From contig NZ_JAXEXL010000002.1 in assembly GCF_034113385.1 (NCBI RefSeq), positions 69,557 to 133,556 of the forward strand: DNA of 64,000 nt, given 5' to 3'. Each line of letters starts with the position of its first letter. The stretch's first letter is position 1. This DNA is from Atopobium sp034113385. Lineage in GTDB: Bacteria > Actinomycetota > Coriobacteriia > Coriobacteriales > Atopobiaceae. The notes below the pieces were generated by a model. That model did no database searches. It was not told the origin of the DNA and was given only the letters and a program-made list of their open reading frames with translations. Both the position numbers and the translations under genes were made by a program. Shown here in pieces: positions 26,440 to 35,543 of this stretch.

Positions 26440-26470
26440 TTATTACTGGGTAACTTATTACTGTGTAACT
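26440..26470. promoter_or_regulatory. tandem repeat upstream of nagA
   Basis: TATTACTGGGTAACT at 26441-26455 is repeated as TATTACTGTGTAACT at 26456-26470, a 15-base period. Each copy contains TTAC-N3-GTAA, a small palindrome. It lies in the 192-base divergent region between the D-lactate dehydrogenase gene and nagA, about 70-100 bases before the nagA start, and could bind a NagR-type regulator. Confidence 0.5.
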
Positions 26471-26536
26471 TACGAATAAATGAGTAGAATTACAGATGTA
26501 TTGGTGCTTTATCAGGCCTACAAAAGGACGGCTGTA

Positions 26537-27709
26537 ATGAGTAGCTATTTTGTTAAAGCAAGTAAATTTGTTCTTCCTGGCTGCGTAGTATCCGAAGGTT
26601 ATTTGGAGGTTATTGACGGCCTGTTTGGCGAGATTGTATCTGAGCTTCCTGAGGGGGCAGACGTGCTGGATTATTCTGGCTGTTGGGTTGCTCCCGGTTA
26701 TGTGGATACGCATATTCATGGTTTTGCTGGTCATGATGTTATGGACTGTGATGTAGATGGTCTTAACGAGGCAAGCGTGGAGCTGGCAAAGCATGGCACA
26801 ACGTCATGGGTTGCTACTACACTTACGCAGCCTGCAGATCAGATTAAGGCTGCCTGTGCTACGGTGCGCGAGGCAGTGGAGGCGCGTGCGGATGACTTTA
26901 TGGGTGCCAATATAGATGGCATTTATCTGGAGGGTCCGTTCTTTACAGAGAAACACAAGGGGGCTCAAAACCCAGATAACATGTGTGATCCAGACGTAGA
27001 TTTGTTTTGCGATTGGCAGGAAGCTGCACATGGTCTGATTTGTAAAAGTGCTCTTGCTCCCGAGCGTGATGGCTCCACTCAATATTGTGCTACGTTGCAC
27101 GAAATGGGTGTTGTAGTGGCGCTGGGACACTCTGATGCTACCTACGAGCAGGGTATGGCTGCTGTTGCAGCTGGCGCTACGGCATTTGTGCATACGTATA
27201 ACGGTATGAGTGGTTTGAATCATCGCAATCCTGGCTTGGTTGGTTGTGCCATGACCACCTCTGCTACCTACGCAGAGATTATCTGTGATGGTATGCATGT
27301 ATTACCTGGTGCTATTCAAGCTCTTGTGCGTGCCCGTGGTTGGGAGCACGTGGTTTTGGTTTCTGATTGCTTGCGCTGTGGTGGCATGCCTGCGGGCGAT
27401 TACTTCTTGGGTGATTTCCCCATTCGCCTCACAGGTGGTTTGGCACGTCTCAAGCTTGCTGATGGTACGTTGGGCAGTATTGCGGGCTCTGTTTTGACGT
27501 TGGATCAAGCGGTGCGCAACGTAGTGGATTGGAATATTGTCACGGCCGAGCAGGGCATTCGTATGGCAAGTGAGGTGGCAGCAAAATCTGCAGGCATTGA
27601 TGACATTTGCGGCATGATGTTGCCAGGTCGTTCTGCAGACTTTAACGTCTTGGATGCGGATCTTATGGTGGTTGATACCTTTATTGGTGGCATGCACGTA
27701 CAAAAATAA
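26537..27709 (+). CDS. nagA: N-acetylglucosamine-6-phosphate deacetylase
   Basis: Removes acetate from GlcNAc-6-phosphate, feeding amino-sugar carbon into glycolysis and cell-wall synthesis. 390 residues. Amidohydrolase features are present: VDTHIHGFAGHDVMD near the N-terminus, EGPFFTEKHKGAQ with the metal Glu, GHSDATYEQG, HTYNGMSGLNHRNPG and the catalytic-Asp region VSDCLRCGGM. ATG 26537 has AAAGGAC seven bases upstream; the ATG at 26480 would add 19 residues with no binding site. nagB is not in the window. Confidence 0.95.
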   Translation: MSSYFVKASKFVLPGCVVSEGYLEVIDGLFGEIVSELPEGADVLDYSGCWVAPGYVDTHIHGFAGHDVMDCDVDGLNEASVELAKHGTTSWVATTLTQPADQIKAACATVREAVEARADDFMGANIDGIYLEGPFFTEKHKGAQNPDNMCDPDVDLFCDWQEAAHGLICKSALAPERDGSTQYCATLHEMGVVVALGHSDATYEQGMAAVAAGATAFVHTYNGMSGLNHRNPGLVGCAMTTSATYAEIICDGMHVLPGAIQALVRARGWEHVVLVSDCLRCGGMPAGDYFLGDFPIRLTGGLARLKLADGTLGSIAGSVLTLDQAVRNVVDWNIVTAEQGIRMASEVAAKSAGIDDICGMMLPGRSADFNVLDADLMVVDTFIGGMHVQK

Positions 27710-27754
27710 ATAGCTACAGCAAACGCCTTGTTGAAGGCGCTTGCTTGTATACAA

Positions 27755-27798
27755 GGGTTTCTCGATAGGCTTCAAATCCTGTCGAGAAACCCGTTTTT
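27755..27798 (+). terminator. terminator of nagA built from two copies of the TCGAGAAA motif
   Basis: A 15-bp stem (one G-U pair) between GGGTTTCTCGATAGG and CCTGTCGAGAAACCC, followed by GTTTTTA. Each arm holds one copy of the octamer TCGAGAAA in opposite orientation. Confidence 0.92.
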
Positions 27799-27851
27799 AT
27801 TTGCTAAAATACAGCGTTTAAGGCACTCAATTTTAGCTTGGTGAGCCCTTG

Positions 27852-27931
27852 CCCCAAAAACGGGGAATTATGATCGGGCATCAAACAAACGAGTGTGGAG
27901 TAACGTGGTTTTATAGAGCCACAGCCCGATC
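27852..27931 (+). promoter_or_regulatory. structured leader before the cation ATPase gene
   Basis: Two elements lie just upstream of the P-type ATPase start at 27944: a small hairpin CCCC-aaaaac-GGGG (27852-27865), and a perfect 8-bp stem GATCGGGC / GCCCGATC (27872-27879 and 27924-27931) that encloses a smaller GTGG/CCAC hairpin. The large stem ends two bases before the AAGGAGGG ribosome binding site. It could be a metal-responsive riboswitch or a protein site; no known riboswitch class was recognised. Confidence 0.5.
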
Positions 27932-27943
27932 AAGGAGGGACAC

Positions 27944-30625
27944 ATGAGGGAGTATCTTGTAGACGCTCAAGATGTGCTTAAGGAGGTTGGCGTAAGCGAG
28001 CTTGAGGGCTTGGGTGCAGGCGTTGCAAATCAGCGTTTGCAGGAAAATGGCCCCAATAAGCTTAAGGAAGCAAAAAAAGATCCACTGTGGAAGCGCTTCT
28101 TTTCGCAAATGGCTGACCCCATGATTATTATGCTGCTTATTGCGGCATTAATTTCTGCATTAGAAGGCCTATACAAGGGTTCCGCAGATTTTGCAGACGT
28201 CATTATTATTTTGTTCGTTGTTATCCTTAACTCGGTGCTTGGTGTTGTACAGGAGGCCAAGGCAGAGGAGGCCCTTGCAGCTTTGCAAGAAATGGCTGCT
28301 GCTACAAGTAAGGTTATTCGTGATGGTGTACAGGTAGTGGTGCCTTCATCCGAACTTGTGGTGGGTGACATAGTCATTTTGGAGGCAGGTGACTCTGTTC
28401 CGGCAGATTGTCGCATTTTGGAATCTGCCTCTATGAAGATTGAGGAAGCTGCTCTTACGGGCGAGTCTGTGCCAGTAACCAAACATGCTCATACCATTGC
28501 GCTGGATGAGGGAGCAGATGATGTTCCTTTAGGCGATCGCAAAAACATGTGTTACATGGGCTCAACCGTTGTGTTTGGTCGTGGTCGTGCTGTTGTGGTT
28601 GCCACGGCTATGGATACCGAGATGGGCAAGATTGCAGATGCATTGGCCAAGGCAGAGGACGGTCAAACACCTTTGCAAATTAAGCTGTCCGAGCTTTCTC
28701 ATATCCTTACTCTTTTGGTCATTGGTGTTTCTGTTGTCGTGTTCCTTACGGGCCTGTTTAAGTACGGCACGGGCTTCTTTGGCAACATTAATCTTATGCT
28801 TAACACCTTTATGATTGCTGTTTCTTTGGCAGTTGCTGCAATCCCTGAAGGTCTGGTTGCTGTTGTAACCATCGTGCTTTCTCTTGGCGTAACTAAGATG
28901 AGCCAGCAAAACGCTATTATTCGTAAGCTTTCTGCAGTAGAGACGCTGGGTAGCACACAAATTATTTGCTCTGATAAAACTGGCACGCTTACACAAAACA
29001 AGATGACAGTGGTAGAGCACTTTACCGATAACAAGACCGCACACATTCGTACGATGGCATTGGCATCTGATGCCAAATGGGATGCTGCCGAGAATATCGC
29101 AGTAGGTGAACCCACAGAGGCAGCGCTGGTTGCGGATGCAGCTCAAGCTGGCTTTACTACCGAGCTCTTGAGCGCTTCTCGTCCTCGTGTGGGCGAGGCT
29201 CCTTTTGATTCTGGCCGCAAAATGATGTCTGTTGTTGTGCGCGGCAAAGATGGCTTTATGCAGCATACCAAGGGTGGCCCTGATGTTGTATTAGCGCGCT
29301 GCACCAAGTACTTATCGGCAGAGGGCATTGTGGACATGACCGATGAGCTGCGTGCTCGCATTATGGAGTCCAATAAGGCAATGGCAGATAAAGCCCTGCG
29401 CGTTATGGCTTCTGCTCGTCGTGACTGGGGTTCTGAAGAGCCTCGTGATTTTAGCCCAGAAAATCTTGAGCATGATCTGACCTTCGTTGGTTTGTCCGGC
29501 ATGATTGACCCCGTTCGTCCTGAGGTTAAAGATGCAGTTGCAGAGGCTAAGTCTGCTGGTATCCGTGTTGTTATGATTACGGGTGACCACATTGATACTG
29601 CCGTTGCTATTGCCAAGGAGCTTGGTGTTATTTCCGAGCGTGCACAGGCAATTTCTGGTGCAGACCTTGATCGCATTTCTGATGAGGAGCTTGCTCAGAC
29701 TATTGGAAACTATGGTGTATATGCACGTGTTCAGCCAGAACATAAGGTACGCATTGTTGATGCTTGGAAAAAGCAAGGCAAGATTGTTGGTATGACCGGA
29801 GACGGCGTGAATGATGCACCTTCCATCAAGCGCGCTGATATTGGTATTGGCATGGGCATTACCGGTACGGACGTTACCAAAAATGTTGCGGACATGGTTT
29901 TGGCGGATGACAACTTTGCTACCATCATTGGCGCAGTAGAAGAGGGTCGTCGCATTTACGACAATATTCGTAAGTGCATTCAGTTCTTGCTGTCTTCTAA
30001 CCTTGCAGAGGTTATTTCGGTATTTATAGCCTCGCTTATTGGCTTTACCATTTTGGAGCCTACCCATCTGCTGTGGATTAATCTTATTACAGACTCTTTG
30101 CCTGCACTTGCTATGGCAACTGAGGAGGCAGAGCCTGGCATTATGAAGCGTAAGCCTCGTGATGCTAAAGATGGTATTTTCTCCAACGGTATGGGTATTG
30201 ACACAGTGGTTCAGGGTACCGTTATTGCTTTGCTTACACTGGTAAGTTATTTTATTGGCCATTGGTACGAGTACGGTACGTTAGACATTTCCCAGGTACT
30301 TGCCAATCCTGCTGCTGGTGTTGAGGGCATGACCATGGCTTTCTTGACGTTATCTATGGTTGAGATGTTTCACTCGCTTAACATGCGCAGTCGTCGTCAG
30401 TCTATCTTTACGCTTAAGAAGCAAAATCTTTGGCTATGGTGTTCGTTTGCCATGGCATTGTTGCTTACCTTTGTGGTTATCGAGACACCACTGGCTCATG
30501 CATTTGGTTTTGCCGAGATTGGTTTTGCAGAGTACCTCACCGCAATGCTGCTTGCTGTTCTTATCATCCCCATTGTAGAGGTGCAAAAGGCAATTATGCG
30601 CGCGGTTGATAAGGACAAGTGCTAA
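27944..30625 (+). CDS. P-type calcium/cation-transporting ATPase
   Basis: 893 residues, type IIA/PMR1-like P-type ATPase that pumps Ca2+ or Mn2+ out of the cell. The domain order is normal: N-terminal cation-ATPase domain; TGESVPV actuator loop; PEGL in the M4 ion-binding helix (AAIPEGLVAVV); phosphorylation motif SDKTGTLT with the Asp at about residue 344; and the hinge GDGVNDAPS. The C-terminal six helices close the protein. M6 reads NLITDSLPALAM, near the NxxxD seen in Ca2+/Mn2+ pumps. Ca versus Mn cannot be decided by eye. Confidence 0.92.
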   Translation: MREYLVDAQDVLKEVGVSELEGLGAGVANQRLQENGPNKLKEAKKDPLWKRFFSQMADPMIIMLLIAALISALEGLYKGSADFADVIIILFVVILNSVLGVVQEAKAEEALAALQEMAAATSKVIRDGVQVVVPSSELVVGDIVILEAGDSVPADCRILESASMKIEEAALTGESVPVTKHAHTIALDEGADDVPLGDRKNMCYMGSTVVFGRGRAVVVATAMDTEMGKIADALAKAEDGQTPLQIKLSELSHILTLLVIGVSVVVFLTGLFKYGTGFFGNINLMLNTFMIAVSLAVAAIPEGLVAVVTIVLSLGVTKMSQQNAIIRKLSAVETLGSTQIICSDKTGTLTQNKMTVVEHFTDNKTAHIRTMALASDAKWDAAENIAVGEPTEAALVADAAQAGFTTELLSASRPRVGEAPFDSGRKMMSVVVRGKDGFMQHTKGGPDVVLARCTKYLSAEGIVDMTDELRARIMESNKAMADKALRVMASARRDWGSEEPRDFSPENLEHDLTFVGLSGMIDPVRPEVKDAVAEAKSAGIRVVMITGDHIDTAVAIAKELGVISERAQAISGADLDRISDEELAQTIGNYGVYARVQPEHKVRIVDAWKKQGKIVGMTGDGVNDAPSIKRADIGIGMGITGTDVTKNVADMVLADDNFATIIGAVEEGRRIYDNIRKCIQFLLSSNLAEVISVFIASLIGFTILEPTHLLWINLITDSLPALAMATEEAEPGIMKRKPRDAKDGIFSNGMGIDTVVQGTVIALLTLVSYFIGHWYEYGTLDISQVLANPAAGVEGMTMAFLTLSMVEMFHSLNMRSRRQSIFTLKKQNLWLWCSFAMALLLTFVVIETPLAHAFGFAEIGFAEYLTAMLLAVLIIPIVEVQKAIMRAVDKDKC

Positions 30626-30648
30626 CAGAACCGTTACACTTAGTGCAT

Positions 30649-31881
30649 ATGGCACAAAAAGGTAAACATAGTCGCAATCGTAAGAGTGCCGGTAGGGAGC
30701 ATATGTCCCTGCCGGCGCTTTCTTCATTGTTGGATGTGCCAACATTTGATGCACTGCCACTTTCTGATATACAACGCACTGCCTTTATGCATACGTCTGC
30801 TCAGCTTTCTGCCGAGAATAACGTTGAGCTTGCGGAGTATCACTTGGGCTGTGTGGTGAGGCTTGATCGTGGGTTCCCTGCTATTTCCTGCGCAGATGCT
30901 GTTTTTAGAGCTGAGTATTCTGTGGTGTTATCTCGTAACACAAATACCCATGCAGCAGTGGGTGATTGGGTAGTAGTACGCCGCCCACAGATGCATGATA
31001 TGGGTGTGATTGAGGCGATTTTACCTCGCGTAAGTGATGTGGCTCGCTGGCGTGGAAATAGCCGTGGAGAACATCAGACACTGGCTGCTAACGTTGATTT
31101 GGTGCTTATTGCTCAGGCGCTTTCTGAGCGTGGCTTGGATGTTAATCGTATTGCTCGCTCTGTGGTTGTTGCACGTGATTGTGGTGCACGTGCTGCGATT
31201 GTGCTTACCAAGGCAGACCGCTGTATTAGTCCCATGCAGCTGGCAGAGCAGTTGCATAAACTCGCTGCTGTTGTTGGTGTAGAGGTACCCATTGTGGTTA
31301 CAAGTGCTGGTACACAAGCTGGTCGCGAAGGTGCGGCAAAAAATACGGATTCTAACTTTAATGAGGCTGCATCTTTGAAGGCTTATGTACATACCATGGC
31401 AGTTCCCGCGCAGGTGAGTTGGGGAATTGAATCAGTTACAGCACTGGTTGCTCCTCAGACTACAGCAATTGTGCTAGGGGAATCTGGTGCAGGTAAATCT
31501 ACCTTACTCAATGCGCTGCTTGGTAAAGAGATTCTTGAGACGGGTGCCGTGCGTAGCTCGGATGATGCGGGCCGTCACACAACAGTTACGCGACGAATGG
31601 TACAAATCCCTGGTGCTGGCATTATTGTGGATGCACCTGGTTTGAGAAGTCTTCCCCTTGTAGGACATGAACGCGGTTTGTCGCTGGCTTTTCCAGAGAT
31701 TGCTTCTGCAGCTCAGGGCTGTAAGTTTAGAGATTGTACGCATACGCATGAGCCAGGATGTGAAGTTTTGTCTCATGCGGCTGCAGGTGAGTATTGTCCA
31801 GAGCGTCTAGCCGCATATCTTGCTTTGGCGGCAGAGATGCGTTCATCTAGGCAAACGCTCGATCCAGACATCGTGTTATAA
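30649..31881 (+). CDS. rsgA: ribosome small-subunit-dependent GTPase A
   Basis: A circularly permuted GTPase that aids late maturation of the 30S subunit. An N-terminal OB-fold is followed by the G4 motif LTKADR, then the P-loop GESGAGKST (about residue 278), G3 DAPGLRS and a C-terminal zinc-binding knuckle (CKFRDCTHTHEPGC). G4 before G1 is the hallmark. The start is uncertain: ATG 30649 has no strong ribosome binding site, GTG 30619 overlaps the ATPase stop, and ATG 30700 has GGGAG very close. The basic N-terminus favours 30649. Confidence 0.93.
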   Translation: MAQKGKHSRNRKSAGREHMSLPALSSLLDVPTFDALPLSDIQRTAFMHTSAQLSAENNVELAEYHLGCVVRLDRGFPAISCADAVFRAEYSVVLSRNTNTHAAVGDWVVVRRPQMHDMGVIEAILPRVSDVARWRGNSRGEHQTLAANVDLVLIAQALSERGLDVNRIARSVVVARDCGARAAIVLTKADRCISPMQLAEQLHKLAAVVGVEVPIVVTSAGTQAGREGAAKNTDSNFNEAASLKAYVHTMAVPAQVSWGIESVTALVAPQTTAIVLGESGAGKSTLLNALLGKEILETGAVRSSDDAGRHTTVTRRMVQIPGAGIIVDAPGLRSLPLVGHERGLSLAFPEIASAAQGCKFRDCTHTHEPGCEVLSHAAAGEYCPERLAAYLALAAEMRSSRQTLDPDIVL

Positions 31882-31903
31882 CGCTTAAATAACAGTTAAG
31901 CAG

Positions 31904-31933
31904 AGCCAGATTGTTTGTTTGGTGGCTTTTTTG
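31904..31933 (+). terminator. weak terminator after rsgA
   Basis: AGCCA pairs with TGGCT and is followed by TTTTTT. The stem is only five bases, so this is tentative. Confidence 0.45.
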
Positions 31934-32125
31934 TTGCAGGTTAGTGGCTGGGTATCTGGTGTTTATCAGCGATTGTTTGATGTTAGATACTTGCCATTGG
32001 CCGATAGTTGGATAGTTGTTTGATTGCTGATAGCTCACATCTGACTTTCTTTATTTTCTTGCGTCTATAGATGTGAGTTCCCGCACAATTTGAATCACTG
32101 GTTGGATTCGATGTGCGGAGTAGCT
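31934..32125 (+). promoter_or_regulatory. upstream region of the Tad pilus operon
   Basis: No gene is seen here. It contains a tandem GATAGTTG repeat (32003-32018) and a spaced inverted repeat CTCACATC / GATGTGAG (32034-32041 and 32070-32077) with T-rich sequence between the arms. The inverted repeat ends about 48 bases before the first Tad gene and may bind a regulator. No confident promoter was assigned. Confidence 0.4.
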
Positions 32126-32836
32126 ATGTCACTAAAATTCAGGATTGTTTTCTCGGTAGCGTGCGCGGTACTTGTTGGCATATTGTTTTTGTCGTATGCC
32201 CAGTCTGTTAAAGCGCAGGCACAAGCTATGCGCTCAGAAGTGCTGTCTAAATACGGAGGAGAAATCGCACAGGTTGCTGTTGCAACAAATACGATTGAAG
32301 CTGGCAAAGTAATCGATTCAAGCGATATTCAAATGCGTGATTGGGTGGCGGAATTAGTGCCACAAGGAGCTATTACCGATGCAAATTCCATTATTGGTAA
32401 GACGCTAACCGTTCCTATTTGTGCAGGTGCTCCGCTCTCTGAGTTCAATTTTAGAGAAGCTGGTTCTGGCATTGAAGTGCCTAAGGGCATGGTTGCTATC
32501 AGCATTCCTTTGTCGGACAAAATTGGTATTTCTGCTGCTACCTTGCCAGGCACAAGTGTTGCTGCGTATGCAACAAATGATTCAGGTACATCGCTTATCT
32601 CGGCAAATGTATTAATTTTGGCATCGGGATCTAAGCAGCAAAGTCAATCATCAGTGCTTACGCTTGCAGTTCCTGTTGCAGATGTAGAGAAGATCTTATC
32701 GATAAGCGCAACAGGCCAGTTGCGTTTAGTGGTACCCGCGGAAGACGTCTCTTCCTTGCCTGATAAGAAAAAAGAAGCTCCAGATTCTGTTGCTGCTTGT
32801 GATGTTACTGAACAGCAAGACAGCAATGCTGAGTAA
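32126..32836 (+). CDS. Tad pilus assembly protein CpaB-like (SAF domain)
   Basis: 236 residues: one N-terminal membrane anchor (about residues 5-25) and then a SAF domain (VAVATNTIEAGKVIDSSDIQ, followed by IIGKTLTVPICAGAPL), as in CpaB/RcpC of Tad (tight adherence) pili. ATG 32126 is used because GGAG lies five bases upstream; the longest frame begins at a TTG at 32090 without a binding site. It is the first gene of a Tad operon running to about 41600. Confidence 0.8.
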   Translation: MSLKFRIVFSVACAVLVGILFLSYAQSVKAQAQAMRSEVLSKYGGEIAQVAVATNTIEAGKVIDSSDIQMRDWVAELVPQGAITDANSIIGKTLTVPICAGAPLSEFNFREAGSGIEVPKGMVAISIPLSDKIGISAATLPGTSVAAYATNDSGTSLISANVLILASGSKQQSQSSVLTLAVPVADVEKILSISATGQLRLVVPAEDVSSLPDKKKEAPDSVAACDVTEQQDSNAE

Positions 32837-32874
32837 TCCATACCTTAACAGTTGTTCACAAAAAGATAGGGAAC

Positions 32875-34206
32875 ATGATGGCTCGTATTTGGTTTGTCTG
32901 CACTGGTAAAAGATATAAAGATGAAATCTTATCTGCAACGCGTGCTTTGCACCCTCATGCTTTGATTATTGATGAACCTTGTCCGCATACTATGCGTCAG
33001 AGATTACTTGAACAAGCACCTCATCGTGCTTCTGCGGTAGTGGGGCCAGAGGTTAATGATCCAACAGCAATCAATGTTGCTGCGGCATTGGTGCGCGATG
33101 GGTATGCAGATGAAGTTGTTTTGGTTGGCAAAAAGCCATCTGGATCTTTGAGGTCTCGAGCTGTGCGCGCGGGTATTGCACGTGTGTATAGTCTAGAAGA
33201 CCTGAAGATACGTGCTGGGGAAGTGGCAGCAGCGAAACAAGCAAAGGAGTTGCAGGCTCAGGATGCTGTCGATTTCCCCAGCGAGCTTGCAGGTGATTTA
33301 GATGAGCCAGCAATTGAAAAACCCATACATCAAAAGCCCTCGCAAAATATGTCAGCGCCTGCGCCAACCAGTGTCCGCAAAAAGGGTTGTGCGCCTATTG
33401 TAGTTGTGGCTTCTGGTCGTGGAGGTGTTGGAAAATCAACTTTAATTTGTGCAAGTGCTTTACATGCTGCGCGTTGGGGGCTGAAGGTTGCGTTAGTTGA
33501 TCTTGATCTTGGTTCGGGCAATTTGTTTAGCATGTTTGGCATGCAGCAGGGAACCGATTTAGCGCGATTTGTGAAACAAACAAAGATTGATGATGTGTTG
33601 GCAGCAGGCACCAAAGTAGAAGAAAACATTACGTTATGGGGTCCCTGTTCTAAACCAGAATTGGCAGAGACCGTAGCTCCGCTTATTAACAATTTATTGA
33701 TTTCACTTTCCAATACGTACGATCTGGTGTTGGTGGATACGTCAACCTTGTGGACTGACTGCGTTGGTTTAGCTGCACAGCTGTGTGATCGCTTGCTGCT
33801 TGTTTCTGATGATCGCTATGGGGCAGTGGGTGCCATGTCTAGATGTGCTGCTTTAGCAGTTCGTTTAGGGGTAGCGCGTACTCGTATTATGCGCGTATCC
33901 AGTAGAAGTGATGTTAGTAGTAAGAATGAACATCATTTATATCGAGCAGATATTGGTTTAGAGGCTGCTCGTTTATTACGTGTGGCTGATGGCGGAGCAG
34001 AGATTCCCGAGCTTTTTAGTACGGGACATGCAGCTCATATAATGCAATCAGGCGGCGCGTTTATGCGCACTACCAAAATTTGCTTAGCGAAAGTACTGTC
34101 TGAGCTTGGTTGTCTTCCCCAAAATGAAGATGCACAAAAGGCGTCTACGGCAAGTTTTACTCAAAAGCCTAAAGGTTTCTTTGCACGTATGAGGGAGGCA
34201 GGCTAA
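32875..34206 (+). CDS. Tad pilus ParA-like ATPase (TadZ/CpaE)
   Basis: 443 residues. An N-terminal receiver-like region is followed by a linker and a ParA/MinD-type ATPase from about residue 175, with the deviant Walker A SGRGGVGKST and the Walker B-like VALVDLDLGSGN. TadZ/CpaE proteins mark the site of Tad pilus assembly at the membrane. It ends in TAATG overlapping the next ATPase gene. Identification rests on the domain pair and on neighbours. Confidence 0.83.
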   Translation: MMARIWFVCTGKRYKDEILSATRALHPHALIIDEPCPHTMRQRLLEQAPHRASAVVGPEVNDPTAINVAAALVRDGYADEVVLVGKKPSGSLRSRAVRAGIARVYSLEDLKIRAGEVAAAKQAKELQAQDAVDFPSELAGDLDEPAIEKPIHQKPSQNMSAPAPTSVRKKGCAPIVVVASGRGGVGKSTLICASALHAARWGLKVALVDLDLGSGNLFSMFGMQQGTDLARFVKQTKIDDVLAAGTKVEENITLWGPCSKPELAETVAPLINNLLISLSNTYDLVLVDTSTLWTDCVGLAAQLCDRLLLVSDDRYGAVGAMSRCAALAVRLGVARTRIMRVSSRSDVSSKNEHHLYRADIGLEAARLLRVADGGAEIPELFSTGHAAHIMQSGGAFMRTTKICLAKVLSELGCLPQNEDAQKASTASFTQKPKGFFARMREAG

Positions 34207-35543
34207 TGTCCCTGCTTGCGCGTGTACAAAAAACTCAGAGCGTTGATGTATCTTCTTCTGGTCAAGAGGAGCAGCAAACAAAAGATGAACTGCGCAGGCA
34301 GCTTAAAGAACAGTTGATTGCTACGATGGGCTTATCAACCATCTCGCGTATTGCCCAAGAGTCAAATGTTGGTACAGCCTATAACGAGCTTGGTGTTGCC
34401 TGTCAAACCATTTTGAATACACATTCTTATGAAGGTGTTACGCCCAAAAACCAATCACAGCTCATTAAAGAGGTGCTTGATGAGATTTTGGGGCTAGGCC
34501 CCCTGCAGCCATTGCTGGATGATGCAAGTGTAACCGAGGTTATGGTTAATGGTCCAAGCGCATTGTTTTTTGAGCGAGAAGGTCAGATGTATGCTGCAAA
34601 GCGTGTGTTTGAATCTGACGAGCAAATACTGATGGTAGTGGATCGCATCTTGGCACCGTTAGGTCGTCGCTTAGATGAGCAAAATCAGATTGTTAATGCG
34701 CGCCTAGCTAATGGCTATCGCGTTAATGTGGTCAATAAGCCCGTTGCTCTTGATGGACCCATTCTAACTATTCGCAAGTTTTCTGACAGGATTACCTCCT
34801 TACGTGAGTTGGTTCAGTTGGGCTCTTTGCCTGGTTGGTATGCACAGCTATTGTCATGGGCGGTGAGCTGCCGCAAGGATATTGCTGTTGCAGGTGGTAC
34901 AGGTTCAGGAAAAACAACCTTGCTTAACGCGCTGTCCTGTGAGATTGATCCAGCAGAACGTATTATCACCATTGAGGATTCGGCTGAGCTACGTTTTGAT
35001 ACGCATCCGCATGTTATTAGATTAGAAGTACGTGAGTCCTCTTTAGAGGGAACCGGCCAAATTACCATTCGCGATTTGGTAAAAAATGCACTGCGTATGC
35101 GCCCAGATCGTATTGTGGTGGGAGAGGTGCGTGGCGAAGAGTGTATTGACATGCTTCAGGCCATGAATACAGGGCATGATGGCTCACTTACCACACTGCA
35201 TGCAGGCACTGCCCAAGAAGCACTTTTGCGTTTAGTGCTTATGGCTCGTTTTGGTATGAACTTGCCTGTAGATGTCATAGAAGAGCAGGTAGCAACAGCG
35301 CTCGATCTTATCGTTATGTCTGCACGTCTGCCTGATGGCTCTCGTGTCATTACTTCTGCGGCAGAGGTTTTTAGAGATGCTGCTCGTGGCATACAAGCGC
35401 GCGATTTTATTTCCTATGACTTGTCCAGTCACAGCTGGCACTTGCTTTATGTACCAGCGTTCATCCAGAAGTGCGTGGAGGAAGGAAGACTTTCTTATAA
35501 GGAGGTGGAAGCGTGGAAGCAATCATGCTTGCAAGCGCGTTAG
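34206..35543 (+). CDS. Tad pilus secretion ATPase (TadA/CpaF)
   Basis: 445 residues, a type II/IV secretion system hexameric ATPase that powers pilin assembly. It has the N-terminal domain, then Walker A GGTGSGKTTLLNAL (about residue 236), the Asp box ITIEDSAEL, Walker B MRPDRIVVGEVRG, and the His box TGHDGSLTTLHA. The start overlaps the TadZ stop. The next gene starts 31 bases before its end. Confidence 0.95.
   Translation: MSLLARVQKTQSVDVSSSGQEEQQTKDELRRQLKEQLIATMGLSTISRIAQESNVGTAYNELGVACQTILNTHSYEGVTPKNQSQLIKEVLDEILGLGPLQPLLDDASVTEVMVNGPSALFFEREGQMYAAKRVFESDEQILMVVDRILAPLGRRLDEQNQIVNARLANGYRVNVVNKPVALDGPILTIRKFSDRITSLRELVQLGSLPGWYAQLLSWAVSCRKDIAVAGGTGSGKTTLLNALSCEIDPAERIITIEDSAELRFDTHPHVIRLEVRESSLEGTGQITIRDLVKNALRMRPDRIVVGEVRGEECIDMLQAMNTGHDGSLTTLHAGTAQEALLRLVLMARFGMNLPVDVIEEQVATALDLIVMSARLPDGSRVITSAAEVFRDAARGIQARDFISYDLSSHSWHLLYVPAFIQKCVEEGRLSYKEVEAWKQSCLQAR

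Noticed and set aside
26363..26794. Minus-strand open frame of 143 codons spanning the nagA 5' end
   Set aside because: Overlaps the nagA coding region and a divergent promoter region; no motif and no binding site.
27852..27931. yybP-ykoY manganese riboswitch
   Set aside because: The conserved GGGGAGUA-type core and its partner strand were not found; only generic stem-loops are present.
29312..30262. Open frame of 316 codons antisense to the P-type ATPase (and a 234-codon one at 28562-29266)
   Set aside because: No recognisable domain, Cys- and Asn-rich composition typical of a shadow frame, and a well-supported ATPase is on the other strand.
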